DNA of 64,000 bases from positions 3,493,001 through 3,557,000 of the forward strand of contig NC_087073.1 in assembly GCF_026151205.1 (NCBI RefSeq), read 5' to 3'. Source of the DNA: Bolinopsis microptera. Taxonomy: Eukaryota > Ctenophora > Tentaculata > Lobata > Bolinopsidae. This document shows positions 1-26,742 of the stretch, in pieces. The notes below the pieces were generated by a model. It was not told the origin of the DNA. It saw nothing but the letters and a program-made list of their open reading frames with translations, and ran no database searches. The position numbers and the translations under genes are program-made. Position 1 is the first letter of the stretch, and every line of letters starts with the position of its first letter.

Positions 1-2206
1 CTGTGATTTGCACTTGTGTCCATTTCCCAATCCTCTTGTAGTTAAATACGCTATAACAGGGTCCAACATTCAGTTCAGTAGTGCCTTGCTCAGCCTCGAA
101 TATTAACCTATAGCAACATGGTATGGGGGAATTGGGGTCATGGCAAACCTTTGGAGTCTAGACCCTAGCTGATCGCTTGATACAGTGACAGGAATCAATA
201 ATCATGGTGTTGAAAATAAGGTTTAACGTAACCATTTGCTCTCTAACCTTAAGAGATATCTGGAGTCTAGTTAATTCATAATTCAGCTGTAGATTTCAGA
301 AACTGTAAGCGCTGTATGCCGCGCAAAATGGTCCCATGATTGTCAGCAACAACATTTTGAGCTGCTGCTCATCATCAATGATAGTGAAATAACAAATCGT
401 ACATTTTAGCCAAATTAAAATATATTTTACTATAAAGCAATTTATAAAGAGATAAACTCATGTAGCAAACAAATTCCAGCTTAAATTTCATTCTAACTAT
501 TTCATGGCATCTTAAAGTTAAACACAACCTCATGGTACAGGGACTGCAAACCAATTTGCAGTTTAATATTTCATTTTTAGTTGCAAACGCCAAACATTAA
601 CAGCTGAAGAGGTGTAATCACCAAGGGTCTCGAAAAGATTTACCAATACGAAAATTCACATTCCACAACTAAAATACATTAATACAAGCCGAAATCGGCG
701 ACGAAGAGGATTAAATTCATATTACCGCAGTAAACAATACTTACGTAAGGTTTAAAGGGACTGAATATAGGTTTACGTGTTAAAATAAGTGCTTTTCAAA
801 AAAGAAATAGAGATCAGATATGTTCTGTTTAATCAACCATTAAATCAGCCCTTTATTTAAGGTAGGACATTGTGGATGTATTACAATTACGTAGGGTAAA
901 ACTCTCGACAACTCATGAAGCCTCTTGATTGGTAACTGATTGCTCGGCCCTCAGTGGTGAGTCGCTAAGCTTGCAATTTGGAAAGATTTAATTTCCACCC
1001 AGTCTGTAACTACAATTCTTACCGCAACTTAAACCCCACCCTCATCCGTCTGGAATTTGAATCTGTTAAAGTTAGACTGGCCAATTTCCTTAAAGTTAAA
1101 TTAAAGGGACAACTAGAAAGTCAAACCGTCCAATCTTGCTCAAATTTCTGAATCAAGATGATTCACTATAATAACATCACCATCTTGGCGAATTTGAAAA
1201 ATGATTTAATGAACTAGGTGGACATGACCATTATATCACTGGGACCCGAGGAGACCCCCATTTACAAGCTCGGGGCTAGTAAGTGATGACAGTTAGACCG
1301 TCCCGCCTGTGTAACTACTACCGCCCCCTCCAACACTCGGAACATTCAGTTAATAGACTAGAGATTTCAGACGAAGCCCTAGCAGAGTGTTTGAAATTTT
1401 GGTGACAGGTCGGAATAGGGGAGAAACTTTTCATTTTTAGCGTATACACACTGTTAACGCACTGATTGATAAATTAACGGGGTTACCCAAGCTCACCGAG
1501 TTATTTACTTTTGTTATCACAGGATGACTGACATCTTCATAAAACTAACATAAACATGGCCTCAGTGCGGAAAAATAAAAGAAATTAAAAACAGAAATAT
1601 ATTCTATAAAATGTATTTTGTACATATCGATCGGTTCATGCAACATAGATGCACATCATGCTACGAAGAGTTGCGTGTATGTTATCTTATCACACAATAA
1701 CATCGCATATCAGGAACTGGTCCCGCTCATAATATTATATATGGAGGTCTTGTACATGATAAAGTAAGCGCAGAATGGGCGCTGATTGAGATACACGCTC
1801 TACAGTCGGAGAAGGAGAGATCAGTTAGAAGTGCACCAGAGGTAGTAGACAAGTATTTTTATATCAGTGTCCCGCCTGGATTAGTGAAGTGGTCAGTGTA
1901 GCCGGCTGTACGTACTCGGACCTATCAACGCTAGGTCAACACAGCGCCGGCCCACCGGCTGGCATATATACACTGTCTGTACCAGACTAATACAGTCCCA
2001 CACACACACACGCACACACACACGCACACACAAACGCACGAGCCAAATCATGCAGAGCTAGGGTGTAAAAATGGGTCACCAGACTCGTTTCTTTCTCTCT
2101 CTCTTGACCGGAAGTGGTGGCGTGTACCCTGCAATTGTTCCAGAAAGCAACAGGATGCAGCCGACTGTTCGCAGATATATCTAACTCAGGAGGTAGGGAA
2201 GTGCGC
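1..2206. other. intergenic, 3' side of the SMAD gene
   Basis: No protein-coding exon or RNA gene is recognisable here. The interval lies downstream of the SMAD stop codon and should contain its 3' UTR. The only clear simple-sequence feature is a (CA)n-type run interrupted by CG at about 1999-2035. Open frames here are short and have no recognisable motifs. Confidence 0.5.
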
Positions 2207-18388
<16,182 letters not shown>

Positions 18389-18994
18389 TCAACTTAATTT
18401 CGAGTCTTAATAAGAACAGATATAATATAACAATGAATTACCTTCAAAAGTATTATTCTGTGAACCAACACAATAGTTAGTATAAATACTCTAAAAGGTA
18501 CTAAAGAATGTGTCTAGAAATAATCGAAAACATTACCTATTATTTGCATTGGATGAAGGGTATGACCTCTATAAAGACTATGACAAATTTTCCAGACTTC
18601 TAATTTTGCAGCCTTATGTCTTTTTAATCGTCCAATTATCTGGCTCTTTTTCTTTTCGGCTTGTTTTTGTCCCAAATTTAAAGATCATATTTGAAAACAT
18701 CACATGAGTCATGTAATAAGAAATTCATTGTCATTTTCTATTTGTAACCAAATCAGGTGATCAGTGTGTCACTAAATCGAATGCAGCACAGCAGTAGTGC
18801 AGACTACTCAGCTTATGTTCAACTAACATATGTCAGCTGCTGCCTGCTGTCCAATTAACATGCCAGCTAAAGTGGTTGACAGTGTGGATATATGTGGTGA
18901 TCTTATTGAAGCATTTAAGGTTTAAAATTAAGTTGCTTGGCTGATTATGGTATGGGGTTTGTTTGGGATGAGCAGAACCAATCTAAATTTGTGT

Positions 18995-19548
18995 GTAGAT
19001 GACATTAAGGAGAGGGTCTCTCCCTTTGTAATGTACAATATTGAGGGAAATGCTCGTTTTTTATTGGAGGAATATTTATACAAGTGACGTTTGACAGGAC
19101 TACATCAATTGTGCCACCCTGTGAAAGGTTCTTATATCTAATTCTAATGGACATCATGGAAAAATTTGAAGGACTTTTTAATTGTATCAATACCACAAAT
19201 TGATAACAATTATAATCTTTATTATCGCATCGAGTGTTTATATTTTATATTATTTGACCGGTAAATTTTAAATTTTATCGGTATCAAATCGTTTACATGC
19301 ACTACATTATATGGAAGGTAATCGAGTTAGGCGTTACTATTATGATCGTAACAAACTCTTAAAACCGATAGCCTTTGACTTGATGTCGAGGATCAATCAA
19401 TATGCCGTCCAAGAAATAGATTTCTAAGAATTTTAAAAATAAATTTCAAAGAATTTGTTAATGAAATTTCTAAAATTAGTACCGTTTACATGAAATTTAT
19501 TTATAAATTTATAAAATGGCAGTAGTATTCAGCCAGCCCAACAAACTC
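18995..19548 (-). repeat. interspersed repeat, copy 2 (uninterrupted, empty site)
   Basis: Inverted paralogue of the repeat at 12316-16048, roughly 90 percent similar by eye. Read on the minus strand it continues through ATAATATAAAATATAAACAC without interruption, giving the unoccupied form of the hAT target site. No protein is recognisable in the repeat. Confidence 0.9.
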
Positions 19549-19784
19549 TCTCTGGATGCCAAGAACTCAGAGACAGTTCTAGAAGCTTTAAAATAAGAAG
19601 GATTCAAGAAAGATATGATTTCTAAAAGTATTGTAAATTAATGTTATTTTTGGAATGTTTCAATGAAGTAAGTCTAATCCCCAATTTGCTAAAAAACGTT
19701 TTATTAGCTTATATTTAGTATTGGAATGCATAATTAGCTCCTTTTCTATGGGTCTTCGCACCTATAATTTAGCTTAATTATGGG

Positions 19785-19990
19785 CTGGGGTGGAAACCTA
19801 ACTATGGAAAGCGGTCATGAAGGAGACCCCTGAAAAGGTTGGATGGCCTCTCGAGGATGCTGCTTACTTAACAGGTGTTGACAACATCAACCGAGATGCA
19901 GTATGTCAGTTAGCATTGACCCGAGTGGAATGGAGAGACTTATTACGCCGTCCAAGAGATGTGTGCAATGCAGGCCACTCCAAAAACTAG
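19785..19990 (+). pseudogene. RTE-like LINE C-terminal fragment, degraded
   Basis: The frame reads LEDAAYLTGVDNINRDAV to VEWRDLLRRPRDVCNAGHSK before TAG. Just upstream in another frame, GKRS-stop-RRPLKRLD matches the GKRSRGRPRK motif of the better-preserved fragment at 31529-31783. A stop and a frameshift mark it as dead. Confidence 0.75.
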
Positions 19991-20171
19991 GAGACCTCTT
20001 CATGTGGCATGTATGTGTCTTAGGTGTTATACATTTTTGTAGAAATATGAATGACATGATGATGTTTGTGTCATTATTAATTGATTTGATTTGTGTAATT
20101 TCTATCACTTTTCTACTTTAGTTTAAGTTGTAGTACTATGTTAACACTCTCTAAAATTTAAATGTACTGAA

Positions 20172-21783
20172 GGGCAATTCCACCGTGACGGACACCACGA
20201 TTTTGTTGTTTTTTAAAGTTTAAACGAATGTTGTACTCGAGATGTTGTTTATTTATCAGCTCCAACTGTTTATTAGTCCACATTTAACCTTTCTACAGGT
20301 TGTGTGAAAATTTCAGACCCCTACCATTATTACTTTCTGAGATAGCACCCCTGTGACGGACGTGACGTAAATATGACACTTTTTTTGGGTGTCTACTCAG
20401 ATGGTACCCAAATTTATCTCAAAAAGTTATCTATTGTATCTAATTTGGAATTACAATGATAGAAGAAGGTTTAGGGATTTCTGAGATGCCATTTTCTTAG
20501 AGATTGCTCAATTTTTGTTTGCGTGGCGCCATTCTCAAATTGTGACAGACGTGACTGTGACGGACACACGTTTTTTTTCAATTTTTCCAAATCTTCCACT
20601 TGACACTTTTATCTTGTTCAGTGACATCTACTCTGTATTCATGCCAATTTTTAGGCCTCAAATACCCCCAAGAGGTCTGCAACAGCCAAAATCGTCCATT
20701 TTGGGCATACGCTTGGGTATCAGTCTAGGGGCATCAATTATTTCTCTACTTGAACAAATTTATAACTCTGGTAAAACATTTATCACTGTTCAACGCATCA
20801 TACTGTTGAGACCATCTCCTAAAAGTTTCATTACTTTAGTGTTTAAAATGTGGAAGATATTGAATTTTTACTTCAAAAATATGCGAAAATAGGGTTAAGT
20901 CCATTTTTTGTGCCTTTTACCTCTGAAAAAGTTGTAAGCAAATAAAATGGCAAAAAATCAGTAAATTAAATTATTGAATTGCATATGATGTTATTTGATA
21001 GTCTAGTCAACATAGTCAACACAATCCAACCTTATTTGACTTCTATTTGTCTTGGTTTTAGTCAAAATAATGGAAATATGGATAAAAATGGCTAAAAGTG
21101 AGCCGTATGCCCATATATGGGCATATACAAAATTATACATAACTCGGTCATTTTCTGTCCAATTTTTGATTTGACGACATAGTTTTGTTGAGGACGGCCT
21201 CAGCTTTAAGAAAAATGCCTTTAAAGTCTGTTTAAAGATTTTTTGGAGCATTTTTTAAAAAAATGTGACGGACGCGACAAGTTGGGACCCCCCTTACAAA
21301 ATTTTTTTCTTAAAAGATACAAGCCTGATAATTTCTACGGTTCTCCCTTACCTTCAGAAGAGATAGGCTAAAGTGGTTTTTTGAATATAAATAGCACTAT
21401 GTGGCTCTGAAAAAACTTTTTTGCTTAATTTTGTGACGGACGTGACACCATCTTTGTGGAAATTTTTTAGAAAAAGTATTTGAGTAACGGTTTTGAAACT
21501 TTGCATAGCTCTCATTCTTATGCATATGCCTAAGTGTATGGAATTTCATAGAGAAATATTGCTGCATACCCAAACTATGGCCCTTTGAAAATTTGAACGA
21601 TTTTTTTCATTTCCGAGTAGTGTTCCTTTGAATGAGAAAAATCAAAAGTTAACGCAATATGAAACAAAAAACTTTTGTTGACTTGTAAGGTTAAGAGTCT
21701 AATGAACATATTTTAACCAAAATTAGGTGCCTATCTGAACATTTTTCATTTTCACCAAGTGGAACCTTACCGTGGAATTGCCC
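20172..21783. mobile_element. inverted-repeat element with TGTGACGGACGTGAC words
   Basis: The ends are GGGCAATTCCACCGTGACGG on the left and the inverted GGGCAATTCCACGGTAAGG on the right. Both are bordered by TGAA (20168-20171 and 21784-21787), a probable 4-bp target duplication. TGTGACGGACGTGAC or a close variant occurs six times, all on the plus strand (20183, 20352, 20541, 20556, 21264, 21432). A 125-codon open frame (20515-20892) has no recognisable domain. The superfamily is not identified and no transposase is seen. Confidence 0.8.
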
Positions 21784-22149
21784 TGAAGTGAAAGGGTATC
21801 TAAGGGGTATCTAACCGTTTGATATTATCAGGTTTAAGATGTACATTTCCTTAGTGAAAGGTTGAAGATACAACTCGACTCAAAGGGTGTTATTCTATTA
21901 CAATATGTGAGTTAGTAAGTTTTTTTACAAGAGCAGAGTCTTATACTGAAAAGGAACCTTAGCTGAACATATGCTGGATTGTGACCATGTGACAGTTCAG
22001 TACAGAGGAAAGAAGATTGACAGCAAACATGAGACCTCTATATCAGAAGTCTCATACAACCTCATCCCTGCCCCGATGATGGAGTGGATGATGTGTTAAA
22101 AATATTTGTGTATATATACACATATATAATATATGTATTGTGATTTGTC

Positions 22150-22206
22150 CTCTGCCAATTGCAACACTTGATTTGACTGTGCTCTGCCAATTGCATCACT
22201 TGATTT
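22150..22206 (+). repeat. 32-bp tandem duplication
   Basis: CTCTGCCAATTGCAACACTT and CTCTGCCAATTGCATCACTT each run into GATTT, with a 32-bp period, immediately left of the inverted-repeat element starting at 22221. Confidence 0.8.
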
Positions 22207-22978
22207 AATTGAATGTATTATATGGACACGTTCAAAAAAAGGTGGCACTAAAGATTGATTTTTTTAAATGCGTTTTAAAAATAGTCATTGCTCTTTGTTG
22301 GTTGATATATCTATCTATAACTTTAGAAATTCGATTAAATTTCATGATCCTGAAATCACGGAGTCTCTAGTGCTTATATCACAGGAGTTATCGTTATTAG
22401 TGTGCCAATGAGTCAAAAGTCACACAATTAGAAATGCAAGATGAATCAACACTAGATAATCTGAAAAGTAATATTCACAAAGAAGCCAAAATTGATATGG
22501 TGACTATAATGCATGTAAGGAATGGAATGTCTTATCTGAAATTGTTATTGGTGACAAAATGAGTCAAAAATCACAACTTTAACGTTGGAAATGAGCCTAT
22601 TTTGAGCAGTGATTATTGAATCATCTAACGTTTTTATTGGCTTTCTATCATTTTTTAGGGTACAAAATAGTATTAAATAGTATTAAAACCAGTTAATATG
22701 ATTCAAAAGTCACATTTTCGTTATAGGTGCGCTATTAAGTCACACTATAGTAAGCCTTAAATTAAGTGCACGATATGACAATTTATATTCATTCTATGAA
22801 TCTTATTATGTGATTTTTGAATCCATGTCTAAGCTTATACCATATTGAAGGTCTTTGAGCGATAATTTTTGATCTGGGTGCTTAAATGATTCAAAAATCA
22901 CATAAATCTATCTACCAAATATGTAATTTTCTTTAAAGTGTGACAATTGAATCATATGTAATGTTCAAGTTGTAATGA

Positions 22979-23293
22979 CATTTTGTAAATAGAAAAGTTG
23001 AAAGCTTTAATCGGGGCATCCTCGATGTGTCTTATCAGCAAAGAAACATTTTTATTATTGATAACTCTATTTTTGGTCGCCAGCTCTCTGATGAGTATGG
23101 CAGATGGGATATTGCTGCAAATGGCCCTCTTACCTCAGATATTGTCCACCTTGGTAAAAGTGGTATCCGTAAATTTGCTGCGAATATTAAGGAATCTGTA
23201 GCTGGCAGAAGGAGAAGCCAGTCTAGAGCACGTTTTAACACCAGTCAGGGGAACTTCGGCGGAGCGGTAGAGGGTGGTAGGCGCCCACCATAA
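22979..23293 (+). CDS. LINE ORF1, C-terminal part (SGNH esterase-like)
   Basis: The frame enters open from the 5' truncation and reads VNRKVESFNRGILDVSYQ, then FIIDNSIFGRQLSDEYG, then SDIVHLGKSGIRKFAANIKE, before a basic tail and TAA. This matches the end of the SGNH-hydrolase-type ORF1 proteins of CR1-like LINEs, where the D-x-x-H of DIVH supplies the last catalytic residues. The N-terminal part with the catalytic serine is missing. The stop lies two bases before the ORF2 ATG. Confidence 0.75.
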   Translation, partial: HFVNRKVESFNRGILDVSYQQRNIFIIDNSIFGRQLSDEYGRWDIAANGPLTSDIVHLGKSGIRKFAANIKESVAGRRRSQSRARFNTSQGNFGGAVEGGRRPP

Positions 23294-23295
23294 TT

Positions 23296-26200
23296 ATGAT
23301 GATCAAACAACCACAAATTACTAAGAATGTTTGCAAGGGATGCAATAAATTTATCTCAACACACCACAAAATTTTGAACTGTAGCTCCTGTGGAACAGTT
23401 ACTCACTCTAAATGTGCCAAAAATCTCTTCCAATACAGCCACACCAATGACAGCTGGCAATGCTACATCTGCATCGCCAGCTTACCACAACGGTACTGCC
23501 CATTTGCTTCTGCACTTATACGTGACAAACATGACCCAGTCCACCTTGATGAAATTGAAGATGTTTCTGAAATCAATGAAATCCATAAAAGCTGTAAAAA
23601 TTATGATCATAAAAGCTTTAAGAACCTCATAAAGCTGTATCATAGAAATGGGCAGAACCTTACTGGTATTTTTAACAATATTGATGGAAATGCTGCAAAT
23701 TTTGATACATTTGTCACAGAAATCTCACAGTACAGTCATCCACTCTCGTTTATTGGCTTGGCTGAGACAAATATTGATGCAAACCTCAAAGACCTGTATA
23801 GGATACCCGGTTATCTCTCTGAATACACCAATAAATTACGTGACAAATCTAAAGGTAGTGGAGTGGGAATTTACATCAATGAGTCACTTACTTACACCCG
23901 TATTGATAAACTGTGTATGTGTACCCCTAACCTTGAATCAGTGTTTGTCTCCATAACAAATGTTGGTAGGCCCCAAACAGTTGGCGTCCTATACAGACCA
24001 CCTGGTGGATCTGACAAAGATGCCCTACACGAATTTGAGAGCCTTCTTAATCAGGTTCCTGATAGGAACGTTATCCTGCTTGGAGATTTCAACTTTAATC
24101 TATTTAATAAAGGCTCTGCCAGCTTTGAAAACATTTTATATGGAAATAACTTCATCCCACTTATATCACTGGCAACGCACCATAAACCAGGCTGTGTCCC
24201 ATCGCTTATTGACAATATTCTGACAAACTCCACTGACAATATTGTTTCAGCTGGACTACTGGATACCAGGGTTTCGCATCACTCTCCAATTTTCTGTATT
24301 CTCGAATGTAGCATGCCTGAAGAACCAGAACTTGACCCTTATAAACCAAAATACGACTACTGTGAATCTAATATGACCAAGTTCTTAGAAGATATTCAAA
24401 CAAATTTTTGTGGGCAGGTGTGCTACAACGTAGAAAACTTTGAAATTTTTGCAAATAAGATAAAACTTTTGATCGAAGAAAACTTTTTAATTGAATCTGA
24501 ATCGTTCAAAAAGTCAAAAAGAAATATGATTGCAAACCCTTGGATCACACCAGGGATCATTGCATCAGTGAAAAAGAAAGAATATCTTTACAAGCAGTGG
24601 AAGAGTACAATTAAAGAACCCAACCCTCTTGGAGACTCTGATCTATACTTAACCTATAGTAAATTCCGTCGACAGTTAAAATACATTATCAGATCTGCCA
24701 AGAAATTGTACTATTGCAGAAAATTCTCAAAAGTCTCAGGTAATATGAAGCAAACATGGGCACTGATCAATGAACTGAGGGGAAAAACAAAAACTGGAAT
24801 AAAGGCCTCGTTCAAAATAGATGGTAGTTTAGTAAAAGACAAGCGTGTCATATCGAATGGCTTTAACATGTTCTTCTCTTCCATTGCAGGTAAACTTAAT
24901 GCGAAGCTCTGCTCCTCCAAACCAATAAGTCGTGACACAGCTTGCCAGAGGCCCCTTAATTATAAGAACTACTTTAACAAAAGAGTTACCAACAGTATGT
25001 TCTTAAACCCCTGTGATTCTGAGGAAATCGAAAAAATTGTTAAAACCTTCCAGGGTGACAAGGCTAGTGACATATCAATAGCTGTTCTTAAGAAATGTTG
25101 CACTTCAATCTCTAGGCACCTAGCTGGTTTCCTAAACTCATTCATGAAGGAGGGTCTATTTCCAAATATTCTCAAAATAGGTAAGGTCACCCCCGTATTT
25201 AAGAAAGGAGACCCACAGCTGTTTGATAACTACAGGCCTATATCCATTCTACCTATCTTTGGTAAGATATTTGAAAAAGTAATTTACTGCCGACTATATA
25301 GCTTCTTTACTTCACATATGGTCATATACGATAAACAGTTTGGATTCAGATCCAACCACTCAACGGCACATGCCGTCAATTACTCCATTGACCACATTCT
25401 TAAAAACCTAGAAAGTAAGAATCATGTAATTGGCATATTCATTGACTTAAGCAAAGCGTTTGACACAATCGACCACAGAAAATTACTTGTCAAACTTGAA
25501 CACTATGGCATAAGAGGGCCCTGTCTTGACCTAATTGAAAGCTATTTGTGTAACCGACAGCAGTATGTTGATTTCCAAAATACACACTCTGATCACTGCA
25601 AAATTGAATATGGGGTACCACAGGGATCAGTTCTAGGCCCTCTCCTCTTCTTACTCTACATCAATGACATTACCAACTCTAGCAAACTTGGACACTTCAT
25701 ACTGTTTGCAGATGACACGAACATATTTGTTGCTGGAAAAACTGAACAAGAAGCCTATTTGAATGCTAATAAAGTACTTGAATCTGTAAATGACTATATG
25801 GAATCTAACTTGCTGCACATTAACCAAAGCAAATCGGTCTACATGTTATTCAGACCTGGCCGGTACTCGTCCTGTGCACGTGCTCGGGAATATGGCTCTG
25901 AGAACTCACTCACGTTATCAGGCAACACGCTTACACGAGTAGATAAAGTGAGATTCCTTGGTGTTATCATAGACCATGAACTATCCTGGGAACCCCAACT
26001 AGATAACATAAAAAGTAAACTAACTACAAGTATAGCTATAATTAAACGTATTATGAAGTTTATTCCAGAAACAGAGTACCATAAGCTGTATGACTCCTTA
26101 TTCAAGTCTCATATGAGCTACTGTATCAGTAGCTGGGGTGGTGTCACACCTTATAGACTATCTAAACTGTTCTCCATCCAAAAAAGATGTGTACGCCTTC

Positions 26201-26742
26201 TATTTGGAAGCAAACCAAGCTTTGACCGGGCAGAGTATTATGAAACATGTGCACGTGCAAGACCATACAGTGAACACATCGCAAAAAGGAGCTTTGCTTT
26301 GGAAAACACTAAGCCAATATTCAATACCGAGAAAATCATGTCAATCCACAACCTGTACACCCAACATATATCCACTGAACTGTTTAAAATCTTGAAACTG
26401 CATCAACCTATCTCTCTGACAAGTTTATTCCAAACAAGTTCCAGAGCATGTAGCCAAACTATGCGGGTCCCCCGACACAAACTTGAAATTTCTAAACACA
26501 ATTTTGTCTTCAAAGGTACGACTATATGGAACAGTTTGGTTGATAAAATATTCGACAAATGCACTCCTAATGAAAACAATGTCATGGTCCCTGGCTCTAG
26601 TAAATTTTCCGACCTTTCCTCCCCCATCTCAATTATCAAGAGCCGTATCAAAAAGCTCTTACTTGAAACCCAGCAATTGACAACACCTGGGCGTGAAATT
26701 GAGTGGCTCCCCCTAAATAGCTGGGGCATTGAACCAGCTTAG
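23296..26742 (+). CDS. LINE ORF2: PHD finger, APE endonuclease, reverse transcriptase
   Basis: A 1148-codon intact frame. The N-terminal PHD finger has the C4HC3 set C13, C16, C29, C32, H37, C40, C56 and C59. The APE-type endonuclease follows (about 120-345) with ETNID, YRPPGG, GDFN near 262, and VSHHSPIF near 325 where SDH is usual. The reverse transcriptase (about 600-880) has YRPISILPIFGKIFEK, QFGFRSNHSTAHA, FIDLSKAFDTIDH, VPQGSVLGPLLFLLYIND and the catalytic FADD near 803. The tail has LGVIIDHELSWEPQL and a run of conserved Cys/His/Trp positions. The protein would nick target DNA and prime reverse transcription there. It is the best-preserved mobile ORF in the window and may be recently active. 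Confidence 0.93.
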   Translation: MMIKQPQITKNVCKGCNKFISTHHKILNCSSCGTVTHSKCAKNLFQYSHTNDSWQCYICIASLPQRYCPFASALIRDKHDPVHLDEIEDVSEINEIHKSCKNYDHKSFKNLIKLYHRNGQNLTGIFNNIDGNAANFDTFVTEISQYSHPLSFIGLAETNIDANLKDLYRIPGYLSEYTNKLRDKSKGSGVGIYINESLTYTRIDKLCMCTPNLESVFVSITNVGRPQTVGVLYRPPGGSDKDALHEFESLLNQVPDRNVILLGDFNFNLFNKGSASFENILYGNNFIPLISLATHHKPGCVPSLIDNILTNSTDNIVSAGLLDTRVSHHSPIFCILECSMPEEPELDPYKPKYDYCESNMTKFLEDIQTNFCGQVCYNVENFEIFANKIKLLIEENFLIESESFKKSKRNMIANPWITPGIIASVKKKEYLYKQWKSTIKEPNPLGDSDLYLTYSKFRRQLKYIIRSAKKLYYCRKFSKVSGNMKQTWALINELRGKTKTGIKASFKIDGSLVKDKRVISNGFNMFFSSIAGKLNAKLCSSKPISRDTACQRPLNYKNYFNKRVTNSMFLNPCDSEEIEKIVKTFQGDKASDISIAVLKKCCTSISRHLAGFLNSFMKEGLFPNILKIGKVTPVFKKGDPQLFDNYRPISILPIFGKIFEKVIYCRLYSFFTSHMVIYDKQFGFRSNHSTAHAVNYSIDHILKNLESKNHVIGIFIDLSKAFDTIDHRKLLVKLEHYGIRGPCLDLIESYLCNRQQYVDFQNTHSDHCKIEYGVPQGSVLGPLLFLLYINDITNSSKLGHFILFADDTNIFVAGKTEQEAYLNANKVLESVNDYMESNLLHINQSKSVYMLFRPGRYSSCARAREYGSENSLTLSGNTLTRVDKVRFLGVIIDHELSWEPQLDNIKSKLTTSIAIIKRIMKFIPETEYHKLYDSLFKSHMSYCISSWGGVTPYRLSKLFSIQKRCVRLLFGSKPSFDRAEYYETCARARPYSEHIAKRSFALENTKPIFNTEKIMSIHNLYTQHISTELFKILKLHQPISLTSLFQTSSRACSQTMRVPRHKLEISKHNFVFKGTTIWNSLVDKIFDKCTPNENNVMVPGSSKFSDLSSPISIIKSRIKKLLLETQQLTTPGREIEWLPLNSWGIEPA

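Noticed and set aside
375-593. Small minus-strand open frame
   Set aside because: It has no motif or exon signals, and its low-complexity composition matches the AT-rich surroundings.
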